Shown: positions 9,716 through 19,340, numbered from the stretch's first letter. The stretch is 64,000 nt of DNA from a bacterium (GCA_016125155.1 WGMI01000006.1:1-64000); one strand, 5' to 3'. Notes: generated from the sequence alone by a model not told the origin. Translations and numbers: made by a program.

Positions 9716-10189
9716 ATGGCTCAAGTATCGTATTACACCCCAGAGGGATTTAAGAAGCTGAAGGAAGAACTCGAACAGCTTAAACACGTAGAGCGCCCCC
9801 GGATTTCCGGTCAAATTGCAGAGGCTAGGGACAAAGGCGATCTATCGGAAAACGCCGAATACGACGCGGCCAAAGAGGCCCAGGGCTTGCTGGAAATGCG
9901 CATTTCCAAACTCGAAGACCTGGTGGCCAATGCCCGGGTATTGGAAGACTCTCAGATCGATACTTCCAAGGTGATGATTTTGTCGACCGTTCGGTTGAAG
10001 AATCTGGTGAACAACACCGAGCAAAAGTTTACCCTCGTGTCGGAGAACGAAGCCGATCTCAAGACCGGTCGGATCTCGATTGGCTCTCCGATCGGCAAAG
10101 GGCTTCTGGGGCTCAAAGTGGGCGAGGTGACCGAAATCACGGTCCCCAATGGCAAACTGACTTTCGAGGTCCTCGAAATAACCCGCTGA
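9716..10189 (+). CDS. greA: Transcription elongation factor GreA
   Basis: GreA (157 residues) rescues backtracked RNA polymerase by stimulating cleavage of the transcript 3' end. The N-terminal coiled coil (residues 1-75) carries the family signature: YYTPEGFKKLKEELEQL, then IAEARDKGDLSENAEYDAAK with the acidic tip residues that reach the polymerase active site. The C-terminal FKBP-like domain ends with the usual ISIGSPIGKGLLG and LTFEVLEITR. Length and start are standard. A HIT gene follows after one base, so the two are likely co-transcribed. A promoter element and a terminator-like hairpin lie in the leader. Confidence 0.97.
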   Translation: MAQVSYYTPEGFKKLKEELEQLKHVERPRISGQIAEARDKGDLSENAEYDAAKEAQGLLEMRISKLEDLVANARVLEDSQIDTSKVMILSTVRLKNLVNNTEQKFTLVSENEADLKTGRISIGSPIGKGLLGLKVGEVTEITVPNGKLTFEVLEITR

Positions 10190-10190
10190 G

Positions 10191-10607
10191 ATGGCATCCA
10201 TCTTTACCCGCATTGTACGGGGTGAGTTGCCGAGTTATACAGTAGCCGAAGACGAACGCGCATTGGCCTTTCTCGACATCCATCCGCTCAAGCGCGGACA
10301 TGTCTTGGTCGTGCCCAAAGAAGAGGTCGACGTTTTGTTCGATCTCGAGCCCTCGCTGTATGCCCATGTCATGGAGTTTGCGCGCAAACTGGCCGGTGTT
10401 TTGGCAGAGGTTGTGCCCTGCGAGCGCGTAGGGATGGCCGTACTCGGTATGGAAGTGCCCCATGCCCACATTCATTTGATTCCGATCGATCGGGAAAGCG
10501 ATTTGTTGTTCACCAACCCGAGGGTTCCGATGGAGCCAGCAGAATTTGCGGCCTTGGCCGAATCTCTGGGTCAAGTCTGGAAACTAAAGGGATACGAATC
10601 GCGCTAA
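10191..10607 (+). CDS. HIT family nucleotide-binding hydrolase
   Basis: Histidine-triad protein of 138 residues, close to the usual length. The catalytic triad motif HAHIHLI lies at about residues 90-96, and the N-terminal FTRIVRGELPSYTVAEDE and DIHPLKRGHVLVVPK are family signatures. Members hydrolyse nucleoside phosphoramidates or dinucleoside polyphosphates (Hint/Fhit-like); the exact substrate cannot be read. It starts one base after the greA stop, a pairing common in Bacteroidota, and converges on ruvC. Confidence 0.93.
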   Translation: MASIFTRIVRGELPSYTVAEDERALAFLDIHPLKRGHVLVVPKEEVDVLFDLEPSLYAHVMEFARKLAGVLAEVVPCERVGMAVLGMEVPHAHIHLIPIDRESDLLFTNPRVPMEPAEFAALAESLGQVWKLKGYESR

Positions 10608-10627
10608 ATCGAAGACCATGGCTCCGA

Positions 10628-11251
10628 TTAAGACTTCCGAAGTCGGCTGGGATTTTCTTTGAGAAAATCGCTCCATGAAGCCGCTCTTCTTAAAGCCGTT
10701 TTTCCGGAAGCGGAAGCGCGAGGGGCGTCGGACTCCGCTTGGGTTTGCGGCTTTTTTCCCAACCCAAATCCGTGACACAGCGCTACAGCAAGGGCATCGG
10801 TGGCATCGGATCCCCACTCGGGCAGCGCTTCGAAGCGCATACCCGGAAAAAGCAAGTGACGCACCAGGGTGGCTACCTGCTCTTTTCCTGCTCTTCCCCG
10901 ACCGGTCAGCGATTGTTTGACCCGGGCTGGCGGATATTCTGAACAGGCGATGCCACGGGCCATGGCGGTAGCAATCACCACCCCTTGAACCCGGCCCAGC
11001 TTGAGCATCGACTGCACGCTTTTGCCTTGAAAGGGGGCTTCGGCCGCCAGTTGATCCGGGGCCAGCCGTTCGATCAAGTGGCTGACGCTCTGTTGAATTT
11101 CTCCCAAACGCGTCAACGCATCGGTTTCGGTGTTGAATTTGATGGTGCCCGCCTCGATGAACACGGGCGTTTTGCCATCCCATTCAATCAGACCAAAACC
11201 CATAAGCCGTGAACCCGGGTCGATGCCCAAAATCCGCACACCCTTCTCCAT
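10628..11251 (-). CDS. ruvC: Crossover junction endodeoxyribonuclease RuvC
   Basis: RuvC (207 residues) resolves Holliday junctions as a dimer working with RuvAB. Visible: the first catalytic Asp in ILGIDPGSRLMGFG (about residue 11), a Glu in AAEAPFQGKS, the RVKQSLTGRGRAGKEQV region, and the paired acidic residues in SDATDALAVALCH. The last 30 or so residues (after GLGKKPQ) form a basic, low-complexity extension beyond the usual core. The start MEKGVRILG is standard. It is divergent from the glycosyltransferase gene, with a 28-base gap. Confidence 0.96.
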   Translation of the reverse strand: MEKGVRILGIDPGSRLMGFGLIEWDGKTPVFIEAGTIKFNTETDALTRLGEIQQSVSHLIERLAPDQLAAEAPFQGKSVQSMLKLGRVQGVVIATAMARGIACSEYPPARVKQSLTGRGRAGKEQVATLVRHLLFPGMRFEALPEWGSDATDALAVALCHGFGLGKKPQTQAESDAPRASASGKTALRRAASWSDFLKENPSRLRKS

Positions 11252-11279
11252 TGCGGGAAATTAAGCCCAATTTAGCCGG

Positions 11280-12470
11280 ATGATGTCGCTGCTGCACGGA
11301 TTTGTCGCCATCGCAATGTTGTTCGCAGCCTTGCGGTATCTGCATTGGTTGGCGGGCCTGTCGTCCTCCGTCCTTCCCCAGCCGAAAACCGGAGGCGCAC
11401 CCATGGAGGGACTTCTTTCCGTACTGGTCCCCGTCCACAACGAAGTCCATCATTTAGAACGACTTATGGATGGTTTGGCCCGGCAAAAAGCGCCCGGAAA
11501 CACGCTGTTGGAATTCTGGATCGTCGACGATCACAGCACCGATGGTTCAGACGAGGTCATTCGGCTTCGAGCGGTTCAAGACCGTCGGTTTCGCTACCTA
11601 CGATCCGCAGGAAGGGGCAAAAAAATCGCCCTGGCTTCAGGATTGGCTCACTGCCGGGGTCAATGGGTGGCGACAACCGATGCCGATGTGGATCTTCCTT
11701 CTCAATGGCTCGACACCTTGTTTGCTCCTCCCTTGGGTGCAGAAGTGGTACGGATAGGACCGGTTTGGCCGCGCTCCAACCGTCGATTTCCTCAAAACTT
11801 TTTTGCCCTCGAACATTTTTCGATGGTGTTGGCGGGGATGCGCGCCGCCGGACAAGGCCGCCCTGGTTTGTCGAGCGGGACCAATTTGGCCGTGCTCCGG
11901 TCGTTTCGCAGCGCCTTGCCACACGACGCGCTCAAGCCAGAATTGGCCTCGGGCGACGATGTGTTTTTGGTCGAGGCTGCCCGCAGGCTTGAAGGAGCAC
12001 AGGCCGTGCGGTTTATGCCAGAAGCGGGCGTTTTTACAGAAGTTCCCCAGCGTTGGTCCGAATGGTTCGAACAGCGCGTTCGCTGGGGGAGCAAGGCCCG
12101 ACACTACGCCCCGGGACCATTGCGGCGATTGGCGTGGACGGTTTGGATGGGCTCCTTTGCCTGTGTAGCCTTGCCTGCGCTGGTGGGGGCTTGGGGCTGG
12201 GCCTATTGGGGGATCAAAGCGGTTCTGGAAGCGTGGGTCCTGATACGGGGCGCGCAGTTATTGCATCCCGAACCTATGGAAACCCGAAGTTGGAGGGTTG
12301 TCTTGCCTTTTGCTGTGGTGTTTCAGCCTATGGCGGTCGTGGTACTCGGGCTCTGGGGGCTCAAGAATCCGAAACCATTTTCCGAAAATCGTTCCCGCTC
12401 GGGTTTTGGAAGAGCTGCAGACCGAAGTGCGGAACCGCCGCAATCAGGTGGTCAAAGAGATCGGCCATAA
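11280..12470 (+). CDS. Membrane-anchored family 2 glycosyltransferase
   Basis: Protein of 396 residues: one N-terminal membrane segment, a cytoplasmic GT-A domain (about 40-270) and C-terminal membrane segments. GT2 motifs are clear: LSVLVPVHNE, WIVDDHSTDGSDE, TTDADVDLPSQW (the DxD metal site) and QRVRW (the QxxRW acceptor motif of processive-type enzymes). It probably transfers a sugar to a lipid or polysaccharide at the inner membrane; the acceptor is unknown. The last 35 residues are polar, Arg/Pro-rich and unlike the rest; they lie where the gene overlaps the convergent MscS gene by 110 bases, so that tail may be run-on sequence rather than a conserved domain. Confidence 0.9.
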   Translation: MMSLLHGFVAIAMLFAALRYLHWLAGLSSSVLPQPKTGGAPMEGLLSVLVPVHNEVHHLERLMDGLARQKAPGNTLLEFWIVDDHSTDGSDEVIRLRAVQDRRFRYLRSAGRGKKIALASGLAHCRGQWVATTDADVDLPSQWLDTLFAPPLGAEVVRIGPVWPRSNRRFPQNFFALEHFSMVLAGMRAAGQGRPGLSSGTNLAVLRSFRSALPHDALKPELASGDDVFLVEAARRLEGAQAVRFMPEAGVFTEVPQRWSEWFEQRVRWGSKARHYAPGPLRRLAWTVWMGSFACVALPALVGAWGWAYWGIKAVLEAWVLIRGAQLLHPEPMETRSWRVVLPFAVVFQPMAVVVLGLWGLKNPKPFSENRSRSGFGRAADRSAEPPQSGGQRDRP

Positions 12471-13641
12471 TGGTCTCGTATTCGACCCAGCGGGTATCGT
12501 CCACAAAACAGTAAATCTCCAGCGGCAAACCCTCTGCGGTCGGCTGTAGTTGCCGTACCATGGAAATTTCGTCCACATCCACCCGCGGATGGTGCCGGAT
12601 GTATTCCAGCGCATACTGTCGGAATACGCCCAAATTGGTCATATTCCGTCCGTTGATCACCTCGCTGCGGTCGATGTCGTTTTCGCGGTTGTAGGCATCG
12701 ATTTCGGCTTGTCTTTGGAGAATATAATCTTGAACGAGACTGAATTTCTGCATTTTACGAGTATCTTCTCGGCTGAGCAACTGCACGGTGCTTTGATCGA
12801 TGAGCAGGCTCCGCTTAATCCGCCTTCGGCCTTGGCTCTGCATCCCCCTCCAGTTCTTGAACGAGTCCGATACAAACGCATAGGTCGGTACGGTGGTGAT
12901 CGTCTTGTCGAAGTTGCGCACCTTGACCGTGGTGAGTTTGATTTCTTCTACATCTCCATCGGCCCCGTACTTGTCCATCGAAATCCAGTCGCCGATGCGC
13001 ACCATATCGTTGATGGCCATCTGAATACTCGCCACCAGTCCGAGCAGGGTGTCTTTAAAAATCAGCGAAAAAACGGCCGCCAAAGCAGCGAACCCGCCGA
13101 GGAGGGGTAGGGGATTTTTGCCGATTAAAATGGTCAAGACCAATACCGAAGCCAACAAAACATTCAGCAGAGCACCCAACTGGATAAAGCTTCCTACGGG
13201 TTTGCCTTCGAAATAGCGAAAGCGCAAAGCCACTTCTTCCAGGGCTTTGAGAACGCGGTGGACCACCACAAAAATGGCCACCGCGAAATAGGTCAGCGCT
13301 GCTTTGCGGACCAGCGAAATGGCCGCAGGGAAATCGGAAAAGATGTGGCTGGCTGCGTAGTAGATCAACAAGGCCGGCAGGAGGTGGGCCAGTCCGTTGA
13401 ATACTCTGCGCTCAAAGAAAATGTCGTCCCACTCGTTCTTGCTGCGCTTTACAGCCCGGGCAACCCAATAGGTAATGACTTGCCGACCGATGAAATCCGC
13501 AATCCACGCAATCCCAATCAAAACAGCCAAATCGGTCAGCAATACCGCCAGCCCCGCCCAATCTTCGTCTATACCCTTTTCGACGAACCAAGTGCGTGAC
13601 CAGTACAGCCGATCGAGCCAATGGGGAGAAGATTCATCCAT
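12361..13641 (-). CDS. MscS family mechanosensitive ion channel
   Basis: Channel of 426 residues, the size of the YbdG-type branch of the MscS family. Several N-terminal membrane helices lead to the pore helix (LPLLGGFAALAAVFSLIFKD, about 180-200), then the beta domain (GLVASIQMAINDMVRIGDWI, about 205-225). The C-terminal domain ends with FGLQLFQNPSGNDF, typical of this branch. It would release solutes on hypo-osmotic shock. The 3' end overlaps the glycosyltransferase gene on the other strand by 110 bases. A -7 promoter element lies 44 bases upstream of the ATG. Confidence 0.93.
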   Translation of the reverse strand: MDESSPHWLDRLYWSRTWFVEKGIDEDWAGLAVLLTDLAVLIGIAWIADFIGRQVITYWVARAVKRSKNEWDDIFFERRVFNGLAHLLPALLIYYAASHIFSDFPAAISLVRKAALTYFAVAIFVVVHRVLKALEEVALRFRYFEGKPVGSFIQLGALLNVLLASVLVLTILIGKNPLPLLGGFAALAAVFSLIFKDTLLGLVASIQMAINDMVRIGDWISMDKYGADGDVEEIKLTTVKVRNFDKTITTVPTYAFVSDSFKNWRGMQSQGRRRIKRSLLIDQSTVQLLSREDTRKMQKFSLVQDYILQRQAEIDAYNRENDIDRSEVINGRNMTNLGVFRQYALEYIRHHPRVDVDEISMVRQLQPTAEGLPLEIYCFVDDTRWVEYETIMADLFDHLIAAVPHFGLQLFQNPSGNDFRKMVSDS

Positions 13642-13684
13642 GATTGCAGAAGGTCATTCCAGGTCCAGTGCGCCCTAGAGCCAG

Positions 13685-13692
13685 CAAAAGTA
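13685..13692 (-). promoter_or_regulatory. -7 promoter element of the MscS-family gene
   Basis: On the minus strand this reads TACTTTTG followed by C, an exact match to TAnnTTTG, 44 bases before the ATG of the channel gene. Confidence 0.5.
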
Positions 13693-13698
13693 CGGACC

Positions 13699-14568
13699 CT
13701 ATTCGGGCACTGCGGCATTGGCTCTCGAGACCCGCTGTACCGAGAAATACCCCAAGGCCAATTTGCCCGCGGCGACCCGATCGCGAATATTGCCTTGGAG
13801 CGGCGCTGGAGGAGGGTCGAAGGTGCCACCCACCTGAGTGGTTTGTTCCCGCAACAAAGCGATATACTCAAAATAACGCTCTGAAATGCCCGCCATTTCC
13901 AATTCGAAGGTAGTGCCTGAATCGAGCGGACCATCGAGCCGAATCGCGGGAAGGTCAACGTTGTCGAAGACCCGCCCATCCCAAAAATCGTCTTGGAAAA
14001 TGCTCAAATCGAAAGGGCTGTCGAGAATCGAGTCGTTCCGGGTGCGCCGCAGTCGGTATTTGTCGCCCACCCCCAGGGGGTCTCGGAATTCAAAATAGGT
14101 ATACCATCCATCCACAAAGGGAGGATCGTTTTCGAGATAGCCTACGTAGAAAGAATCAATGCCAAGGGAGCGAGGCAACCGCTCGCTGAGGCTTTCCCAG
14201 GTTCCCGACCCAAGCAGGGGGTCGTTTTCGTCGGTTTCGACCCGAACAAAATAGTTCACGCTTTCTTGGGCCAGGGTGTTTCCAGAGTAGTAGCCCGCAG
14301 AATCTTCCTGGAGCACTTCTACTTCGACCCCATCAGCCCAGAGCGACACCCGGGCGCCTTGGATACGCGGGGTTTGGGTTTGAGAAAAGTAATTGGCCGT
14401 AGTAGTCACCTTGACGCGGACCGGATCGAGATCGGTCATGCGCCCGTCGACGACCACCAAGGGTTCAGAATCGGGCAAATCGACTTGGATTACATCGGTA
14501 CAGTTGGCAAGACTCAAAATGCCCGTCAGACCCAGCGCCCAGCGCATTACAGAGAAGATAGGCTTCAT
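13699..14568 (-). CDS. DUF4249 family outer membrane lipoprotein
   Basis: Lipoprotein of 289 residues. The signal peptide ends in a lipobox (SLANC), followed by the typical DUF4249 opening VIQVDLPDSEPLVVVDG and GARVSLWADG. These are beta-sandwich proteins that in Bacteroidota are encoded beside a TonB-dependent receptor, and they probably cap or assist it at the outer membrane. Here the pairing is direct: its ATG overlaps the stop of the receptor gene (ATGA, 14565-14568), so translation is coupled. Substrate unknown. Confidence 0.9.
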   Translation of the reverse strand: MKPIFSVMRWALGLTGILSLANCTDVIQVDLPDSEPLVVVDGRMTDLDPVRVKVTTTANYFSQTQTPRIQGARVSLWADGVEVEVLQEDSAGYYSGNTLAQESVNYFVRVETDENDPLLGSGTWESLSERLPRSLGIDSFYVGYLENDPPFVDGWYTYFEFRDPLGVGDKYRLRRTRNDSILDSPFDLSIFQDDFWDGRVFDNVDLPAIRLDGPLDSGTTFELEMAGISERYFEYIALLREQTTQVGGTFDPPPAPLQGNIRDRVAAGKLALGYFSVQRVSRANAAVPE

Positions 14569-16949
14569 CAGAACTTAAAATTGTAGGTAACCGAGGGAAT
14601 CATGCCACCGAACACCGAGAGGCGCACCAACTCCGTAATTTGGGGGTTGTCTTCGTTTTGACGCGGAAAAACCGAAAACGCATTGCGCCGCCCATAAACA
14701 TTGTAGAAGCCAAATGACCAACTCGACTCCCAACGACCATTGGGTTTGGGGTTGGGTGTCCAGTTCGCGCTGAGATCGAGGCGGTGGTAGTTCGGAATCC
14801 GGTCTTGGTTTCGATTGTTGTACACAGGGTAGGTAATCCCCGTTTCAAACTCGGCTCGGGCCGAAGGATAGGTCGCAGGGCGGCCCGTTTGGAAGCTGAA
14901 AATGGCGCCCACATCCCATTTCGGACTGAAGGTATAGGTGGCGACAATCGTAAGATCGTGGGTCTTGTCGTAGTTGGTCGGATAGAAATTGCCCTCGTTG
15001 ATGGTTTCGCCTTCATACAAACCGGCCACCTGAATTTCTGAGCGCGAAAGCGTATAGGCGACCCAGCCCGTCAGCTTGCCCGAATTTTTGCGAAGCAGGA
15101 ATTCGAGTCCATACGACCGGGCATACCCCGGGAGCAATTCGGTTTCGATGTTTTCTTTAAAGAGCAATTCCGCTCCGTATTTGTAGTCAAGGACATTGCG
15201 GCTGTCTTTGTAAAAGGCCTCCAAAGAGAATTCCATGGCGGCTTTTTTCCACAGAAAATTTCGAAACCAGCCCGCCGCCACTTGATTTGAGGTGGCCGGA
15301 TCGATGTGCAAGCCCGAGGGCCTCCAAATGTCGACGGGCGTCGGAGAAGTGGTATTCGAAATCAAGTGGATGTATTGCCGCATTCGCTGATAACTCAGTT
15401 TGAGGCTCTGGTTTTCGTCGAGCAAATAGGTGGCCGTAAACCGCGGCTCGAGCCCGTCTAGAAAGTTGAACCCCTTGATCAATTCGCCCGATTCGTAGGT
15501 CACCGAACCCACAATGCTCGTGTCCTCGCGCGCCTCTCCGGGGTTGTACAATTCTTCGGTTCCCGGCCCGAGTCGATAAAACGCCGAAGATCGCAGCCCG
15601 TATTCGAAGTTCCATCTCAATCCAACTTTTTGCTGCACCGATAAGTACATAGCTGGTTCGAGCGCAATTTGCCGTTCGAGGACCGTGGAAATGTCGCCCG
15701 TAATCTCGGCTGGGTCAAAGACATAGTAGGTGTTGTGTACCCCGAATTCCGCCTCGAAACGGGGACTTGAATACCAGCGCAGCGAGGCATTCCCGATGGT
15801 GTTTTGAATCCGAGAGTTCCATCGAAACACGAAGTCGTCGTCGGGCGGGGTGCCAAGGCTGTATTGGTAGTCCGAATAAATCCCCGTGAGGTGGAAAAAC
15901 AACTTGTCGGTTAGGATGCTGTTCCAGCGCAGCGTCGTGGTCGAGTTGCCCCAGTCGATCGAGAACAAATCGTCGATGCCAAACACGTCTTTCCCATAGT
16001 AGCCCGAGGCAAAAAGGCTGTTTTTATCGTCGATTTTCCAGTTCATTTTCGCATTGAAGTCGTAGAAATACAACACATTGCGATTTATAGTAGGGTCGTT
16101 GCTCAAGGCGAGAAAAATGTCGGCATAGCTCCGGCGCCCAGCGACCATATAAGAAAGCTTGTCCTTGACGACCGGTCCTTCGAGCAGCAAACGGCTGGAG
16201 AGCAATCCCAAACCGCCACGACCTGAAAAATCCCGGTTGTTGCCTTCTTTTTGGCGCACATCGAGAACCGAAGAAAGGCGCCCCCCGTATTCGGCCGGGG
16301 TTCCGCCTTTAAAGAGCTTGAGGTCTTTGACGGCATCGGGGTTGAATACCGAGAAAAACCCGAGCAGGTGGGAAGAGTTGAACACCGGGGCTTCGTCGAG
16401 TAGAATGAGGTTCTGGTCTACGTTACCACCCCGCACGTTGAAACCATTGGCGCCTTCGCCTACCGTCGACACCCCGGGCAGTAAGGTCAGGGTGCGGATT
16501 ACATCCACCTCTCCGAGCAGTTGGGGAATTTTCTTGATCTCCTTGATGTTGAGTTTGGCCACGCTCATTTCGGTATTGCGCACCGGGTTGTCTCCGGCGC
16601 TTTCCGTTACCACGATTTCGTTGACAAACACTGTTTCTTCGACCAAATCGAAGTCTCTGGCAGCGCTTTGATTGAGGCTGATTTTTACCTTTTGTTCCTG
16701 AAATCCAATAAATTGAACCCGGATGGTCCAGGTGCCTGGGGGTAAGCTCAAACTGTAAAAACCATACGGATTGGTCGTGGCGGCCACTTTGAGTTCTTCA
16801 CAACTCACGGCGGCTCCGATGATTCCTTCGCCCGTCTTGGCTTCGCGAACGGTTCCGCTCATTGTTATTTTCGATTGAGCCTCAACTGGAGCGGGAAGGA
16901 GGGCTATCCCCAGCAGCGTGGCCAACAACACAGAGCAGCGGTTTTTCAT
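14568..16949 (-). CDS. TonB-dependent receptor (paired with DUF4249 lipoprotein)
   Basis: Receptor of 793 residues counted from the ATG at 16949, which begins a good signal peptide (MKNRCSVLLATLLGIALL); an ATG 24 bases upstream is possible. Domains: carboxypeptidase-like sandwich (about 25-110, with GEGIIGAAVSCEELKVAAT), a short linker with VNEIVVTES, a plug (about 125-230, with GANGFNVRGGNVDQNLILLD), and a barrel. The barrel ends in VTYNFKF, a terminal aromatic strand. The gene is followed without a gap by the DUF4249 lipoprotein. The ligand cannot be inferred. It is divergent from the tail-specific protease gene across 288 bases. Confidence 0.93.
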   Translation of the reverse strand: MKNRCSVLLATLLGIALLPAPVEAQSKITMSGTVREAKTGEGIIGAAVSCEELKVAATTNPYGFYSLSLPPGTWTIRVQFIGFQEQKVKISLNQSAARDFDLVEETVFVNEIVVTESAGDNPVRNTEMSVAKLNIKEIKKIPQLLGEVDVIRTLTLLPGVSTVGEGANGFNVRGGNVDQNLILLDEAPVFNSSHLLGFFSVFNPDAVKDLKLFKGGTPAEYGGRLSSVLDVRQKEGNNRDFSGRGGLGLLSSRLLLEGPVVKDKLSYMVAGRRSYADIFLALSNDPTINRNVLYFYDFNAKMNWKIDDKNSLFASGYYGKDVFGIDDLFSIDWGNSTTTLRWNSILTDKLFFHLTGIYSDYQYSLGTPPDDDFVFRWNSRIQNTIGNASLRWYSSPRFEAEFGVHNTYYVFDPAEITGDISTVLERQIALEPAMYLSVQQKVGLRWNFEYGLRSSAFYRLGPGTEELYNPGEAREDTSIVGSVTYESGELIKGFNFLDGLEPRFTATYLLDENQSLKLSYQRMRQYIHLISNTTSPTPVDIWRPSGLHIDPATSNQVAAGWFRNFLWKKAAMEFSLEAFYKDSRNVLDYKYGAELLFKENIETELLPGYARSYGLEFLLRKNSGKLTGWVAYTLSRSEIQVAGLYEGETINEGNFYPTNYDKTHDLTIVATYTFSPKWDVGAIFSFQTGRPATYPSARAEFETGITYPVYNNRNQDRIPNYHRLDLSANWTPNPKPNGRWESSWSFGFYNVYGRRNAFSVFPRQNEDNPQITELVRLSVFGGMIPSVTYNFKF

Positions 16950-17237
16950 GGGCGCGAAGTTCGACATTGCCATTTTAAATGCATAGAGACCTTTGTCCCA
17001 TTCTTCAGAAAGAAGGGATAAAAAGCGGGAACGTGAAAAAGGGCTTCAACGTGTGCTGCTCGGCAGAATTGGACCGGATGGGACAAAGCACTCGAGCCGT
17101 AAAACAAAGCCCTGTCCCCGACGTTTTCTTCCCCAGAACCCTACCCAAGCATTTGGGACTTTTTCGACCCCCAAACGCCGAGCATAGGGATTGAGGGGCG
17201 CGCCCATCTTAACTTCGCTTCAATCCACCATACTTCC
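16950..17237. other. Divergent intergenic region
   Basis: No gene seen. It separates the receptor operon (minus) from the protease gene (plus). Only a -7 element for the protease (17210-17217) is recognisable; no clear element for the receptor was found. Confidence 0.5.
17210..17217 (+). promoter_or_regulatory. -7 promoter element of the tail-specific protease gene
   Basis: TAACTTCG followed by C, a TAnnTTCG variant of the Bacteroidota -7 element. The predicted start leaves a leader of roughly 14 bases before ATG 17238. Confidence 0.4.
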
Positions 17238-19340
17238 ATGCGCATTTCTCCACGGAGCTGGTTTTGGCTCATCGCCTTGATGCCTTTTGCGTTGTTCATT
17301 TTGGCTTGGCGGCCGTTTTCCACGGGCAAGGATCGGAGCCAGGTACTCCAACAGATGGTTTATAGCCTTCTGAATGCCAATCATATAGAGCCAAAGAAGG
17401 TAGACGATACCTTTTCGGAAGTTGTCTACGAGGAATATCTGGAAGACTTGGACGGCAACAAGCGGTTTTTTACCCAAGCCGATCTCAAACTCCTTGGGAA
17501 GTACCGCCAGAAGATCGACGACGAGTTCATTAAAGGCAAGAGCGAGTTCTTTGAATTGAGCCGTACCCTGCTCAACACGCGAACGGCTCAGGCAAAAAAG
17601 ATGTACACAGATTTGTTGTCCCGTCCGTTTAACCTCGAGCAAGGCGGGCTGTTTGAAACCGATCCGGAGCGCAGGGCCTATTGTACCGATTCGGCAGATT
17701 TGTACGCTTATTGGCGCGATTATTTGAAAGAACGCGTACTGCGTCGGGTCTACGACCGCCTCGAAGACCAGGCCAAGCCCGAGAATCAAAAGGATCCTGA
17801 CTACGTCGTTAAGTCGCTGGAACAAATCGAATCGGAAGCGCGCGCCAAAGAATTGGAGCTCCACAACGATTGGTTTGCCGATATGGCCGATTTTGACCAA
17901 ATCGATTGGATGGGCGTCTATCTCAATTCGATAGCGGGGTACTACGATCCGCACACCGAGTATTTTCCGCCCCAACGCAAAGAGGCCTTTGAAATCGAAA
18001 TGTCGGGTCAGTTCGAGGGCATTGGGGCGCAGTTGAGCCAGGAGGGCGATTTTATCAAGGTCGAAAAGATCATTTCGGGAAGTGCTTCTTGGCGTCAGGG
18101 CGAGCTCGAAGAGGGCGACATCATCCTCAAGGTCGGGCAAGGAGAAGACGAGCCCGTTGACGTGGTCGGAATGCGCATCAACAAAGCCATCAAGCTCATC
18201 CGGGGCAAAAAGGGAACCGAGGTGCGGCTTACAGTCAAAAAGCTCGACGGCAGCAAGAAGGTGATTCCCATTGTGCGCGATGTGGTCGAACTCGAGGCCA
18301 CGTTTGCCCGTTCCACGGTGATCGATGGAGCGCGCAAGGTGGGTTATCTGCGGCTCCCGCGCTTCTACGTCGACTTCTACGAGAACAGCAACCGAAATTG
18401 CGCGGACGACATTCGCAAAGAGCTCATCAAACTCAAGTCCGCTGGGGTAGAGAGCATCGTGTTTGACCTGCGCAACAACGGAGGGGGCTCGCTCGATGCC
18501 GTGGTGGACATTGTAGGGCTGTTTATCCCGACCGGCCCCGTGGTTCAGGTCAAGGCACCGGGCAAGGCCGCCAAACTCCTGATTGACCGCGATCCTGCCG
18601 TGGTTTATGACGGTCCCTTGGTGGTGATGGTCAACGAATTCAGCGCCAGCGCCTCCGAGATTTTTGCCGCGGCCATTCAAGACTACAATCGGGGGCTCGT
18701 CATCGGGAGCAAGACCACCTTTGGCAAGGGAACGGTTCAAAATGTGGTCGATCTGGACCGCAACCGCAGCATTATGCCCTCGAATGCCAGCGAGGCTCCG
18801 CTCGGAGCGCTCAAGCTCACGATCCAGAAATACTACAGGGTCAATGGGGGGACTACCCAGCTCAAGGGCGTCCTTGCTGACGTGGTGCTTCCGGATGCCT
18901 ATATGGACATCGATTATGGGGAAAAGGAAGAACGGCATCCGCTGGGCTACGATCACATTCCCCCCGCCCAGTTTGTCCCTTCGAACCAATGGCAGACCCA
19001 ACACCCCCAAGCCATCAAAACCATAGAAGCCCGGGTCCATCAAGCCCCAGTGTTTGACAGCATTCGGAATCACGCTCAGTACCTCAAGAATTCGAGAAAC
19101 ATGAGTGCCATTCCCTTGAGCCTGAAAGAGTACACCCAATACGAACGCGAACGCGAAGCCGAGCGAAAGCAGTTCAAGAACCTCTACAAGCTTCGGGAGC
19201 CCTTTGCCGTCCTGAGTGCTTTGCCCCAAGACGAAGTCGGTCTCGATGCCGCCAAAAAGGAAGAGGCGGAAAAGTGGCGCAAGTCGCTTTCGACGGATTT
19301 GTATCTGTATTGGGCTCGGGAACTGGCCTTGGCCATCTGA
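17238..19340 (+). CDS. Carboxy-terminal (tail-specific) processing protease Prc
   Basis: Periplasmic S41A protease of 700 residues, the full Prc length. Order: an N-terminal membrane/signal segment (WFWLIALMPFALFILAW), an N-terminal helical domain with the conserved LDGNKRFFTQADL, a PDZ domain (about 245-330, FEGIGAQLSQEGDFIKV), the protease core with catalytic Ser in NEFSASASEIFAAA and Lys in GSKTTFGKGTVQ, and a C-terminal charged DUF3340-type region. It trims or degrades periplasmic proteins from their C-terminus. It lies 10 bases before the ABC permease gene. A TAACTTCG promoter element precedes it. Confidence 0.95.
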   Translation: MRISPRSWFWLIALMPFALFILAWRPFSTGKDRSQVLQQMVYSLLNANHIEPKKVDDTFSEVVYEEYLEDLDGNKRFFTQADLKLLGKYRQKIDDEFIKGKSEFFELSRTLLNTRTAQAKKMYTDLLSRPFNLEQGGLFETDPERRAYCTDSADLYAYWRDYLKERVLRRVYDRLEDQAKPENQKDPDYVVKSLEQIESEARAKELELHNDWFADMADFDQIDWMGVYLNSIAGYYDPHTEYFPPQRKEAFEIEMSGQFEGIGAQLSQEGDFIKVEKIISGSASWRQGELEEGDIILKVGQGEDEPVDVVGMRINKAIKLIRGKKGTEVRLTVKKLDGSKKVIPIVRDVVELEATFARSTVIDGARKVGYLRLPRFYVDFYENSNRNCADDIRKELIKLKSAGVESIVFDLRNNGGGSLDAVVDIVGLFIPTGPVVQVKAPGKAAKLLIDRDPAVVYDGPLVVMVNEFSASASEIFAAAIQDYNRGLVIGSKTTFGKGTVQNVVDLDRNRSIMPSNASEAPLGALKLTIQKYYRVNGGTTQLKGVLADVVLPDAYMDIDYGEKEERHPLGYDHIPPAQFVPSNQWQTQHPQAIKTIEARVHQAPVFDSIRNHAQYLKNSRNMSAIPLSLKEYTQYEREREAERKQFKNLYKLREPFAVLSALPQDEVGLDAAKKEEAEKWRKSLSTDLYLYWARELALAI

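Noticed and set aside
12550-13110. Open frame on the plus strand opposite the MscS gene
   Set aside because: No start signal or family; the minus strand has a complete channel with conserved motifs.
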